Positions 63,360 through 64,000 of a stretch of DNA of 64,000 nt are shown one piece after another. The DNA lies in assembly GCA_013178275.1 (NCBI GenBank), contig JABLWZ010000019.1:1-64000 (forward strand), in the 5' to 3' direction. Position numbers and translations under genes: made by a program. How positions within the stretch are numbered: position 1 is the stretch's first letter; each line of letters begins with the position of its first letter. The stretch is from Bacillota bacterium (GTDB lineage Bacteria > Bacillota > Ch66 > Ch109). The notes under the pieces are model-generated. The model had not been told where the DNA came from. It was given only the letters and a program-made list of their open reading frames with translations, and did not search any database.

Positions 63360-64000
63360 GTGGAACAACCTTCTCAGGAGCGATCAAAGGCTCTCTATGA
63401 ACGGGCCCGGGAGGTTATACCCGGCGGGGTCAACAGCCCGGTTCGCGCCTTCCGCGCGGTAGGCGGCGACCCGCTGTTCTTCGCCCGGGGCGAAGGTCCC
63501 TACCTCTGGGACGTCGACGGGGTCCGGTATATAGACCTGGTCGGATCGTGGGGGCCGCTCATCCTGGGGCATCGTCCGCCAGCGGTCGAGAAGGCGCTGA
63601 TGGAGGCGATAAAGATCGGGACCAGCTTCGGGGCTCCCACCGAGCCCGAGGTGCTGCTTGCCGAGATGATACTTGAAGCCTTCCCCGACATGGAGATGGT
63701 GCGGATGGTGAACTCCGGCACCGAGGCGACCATGACCGCGCTTCGCCTGGCTCGGGCCTTCACCGGGAGGGAGCGGGTGGTCAAGTTCGAGGGCTGCTAC
63801 CACGGCCACTCCGACCCGCTGCTGATCAAGGCCGGTTCCGGGGCGCTGACACTCGGTGTGCCTACCAGCCCGGGGGTGCCGTTCGGCCTGCTGAACTCGA
63901 CAATCGTGGCGCAGTACAACAACCTATCAGGCCTGGAGGAGATTTTCAGCAGCGTGGGCAGCGAGATAGCTGCGGTCATCGTCGAGCCGGTGGCCGCGAA
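63360..64000 (+). CDS. hemL: Glutamate-1-semialdehyde 2,1-aminomutase (partial, right edge)
   Basis: HemL makes 5-aminolevulinate from the HemA product with PLP. The visible 213 residues include [54 protein letters not shown] and [20 protein letters not shown]. The PLP lysine lies beyond the window. GTG 63360 follows AAAGGGTGAT. It completes the route to 5-aminolevulinate for the heme operon. Confidence 0.94.
   Translation, partial: MEQPSQERSKALYERAREVIPGGVNSPVRAFRAVGGDPLFFARGEGPYLWDVDGVRYIDLVGSWGPLILGHRPPAVEKALMEAIKIGTSFGAPTEPEVLLAEMILEAFPDMEMVRMVNSGTEATMTALRLARAFTGRERVVKFEGCYHGHSDPLLIKAGSGALTLGVPTSPGVPFGLLNSTIVAQYNNLSGLEEIFSSVGSEIAAVIVEPVAA

Noticed and set aside
1-64000. CRISPR array, prophage or intact insertion sequence
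   Set aside because: No regular repeat-spacer pattern, transposase, integrase or phage structural gene was seen in the window.

Overview
The window looks like a chromosome segment of an anaerobic, endospore-forming member of the Bacillota (class Clostridia), probably a moderately high-GC lineage of the Peptococcaceae/Syntrophomonadales type. That placement is inference from gene content. SpoIVA and a SpoIIP-family protein indicate sporulation. FapR, FabK and a fused IspH-RpsA are typical of Clostridia. A selenocysteine formate dehydrogenase and heme synthesis through siroheme indicate anaerobic life. TTG and GTG starts are very common, and two genes appear to use ATT or CTG.

Layout. 1-3.6 kb is an AT-richer accessory edge: the end of an RHS-repeat protein, a membrane PH-domain gene, a frameshifted DUF2958 remnant, and a dispersed hairpin repeat. 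3.6-8.9 kb holds a HutP-family gene with aroH and aroF, then cmk, plsC, ispH-rpsA and an FmdB zinc ribbon. 9-12 kb holds mobA, fni and an MFS transporter. 12.1-15.3 kb is a cluster of DUF1614, SpoIIP-like, YIEGIA and YIEGIA-capping genes. 15.3-19.7 kb holds DUF512, der, plsY and gpsA. On the minus strand at 19.8-21.9 kb are two genes matching the two halves of plant Tm-1. 22-29.3 kb holds comB, spoIVA, apgM and hom-thrB-lysC. 30-37.3 kb is the FapR-controlled fatty-acid operon (fapR, fabH, fabK, fabD, fabG, acpP, fabF, a P-loop/Asp23 fusion, fabZ). 37.3-42.5 kb holds a candidate sRNA, cell-surface genes, tRNA-Pro, a free-standing structured RNA, an acetyltransferase, an FAH-family gene and speD. 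42.6-47.5 kb is a prenyl-quinone cluster. 47.6-54.4 kb holds tatC, the formate dehydrogenase genes and fdhE. 54.5-64 kb is a heme operon that runs off the right edge in hemL.

The right half reads as one physiological module. MobA makes the molybdopterin guanine dinucleotide cofactor. The catalytic FdnG subunit has a twin-arginine signal, and tatC lies just upstream. The cytochrome b subunit needs heme, and the heme operon covers the route from glutamyl-tRNA through uroporphyrinogen III and siroheme to heme. The quinone cluster could supply the electron acceptor.

The least explained items are the structured RNA near 40.3-40.56 kb, a promoter-to-terminator unit near 37.4-37.67 kb with paired Spo0A-like boxes, a three-copy repeat whose hairpin shows compensatory changes, and the P-loop/Asp23 fusion in the fab operon. 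All calls come from reading the sequence; no database search was run.
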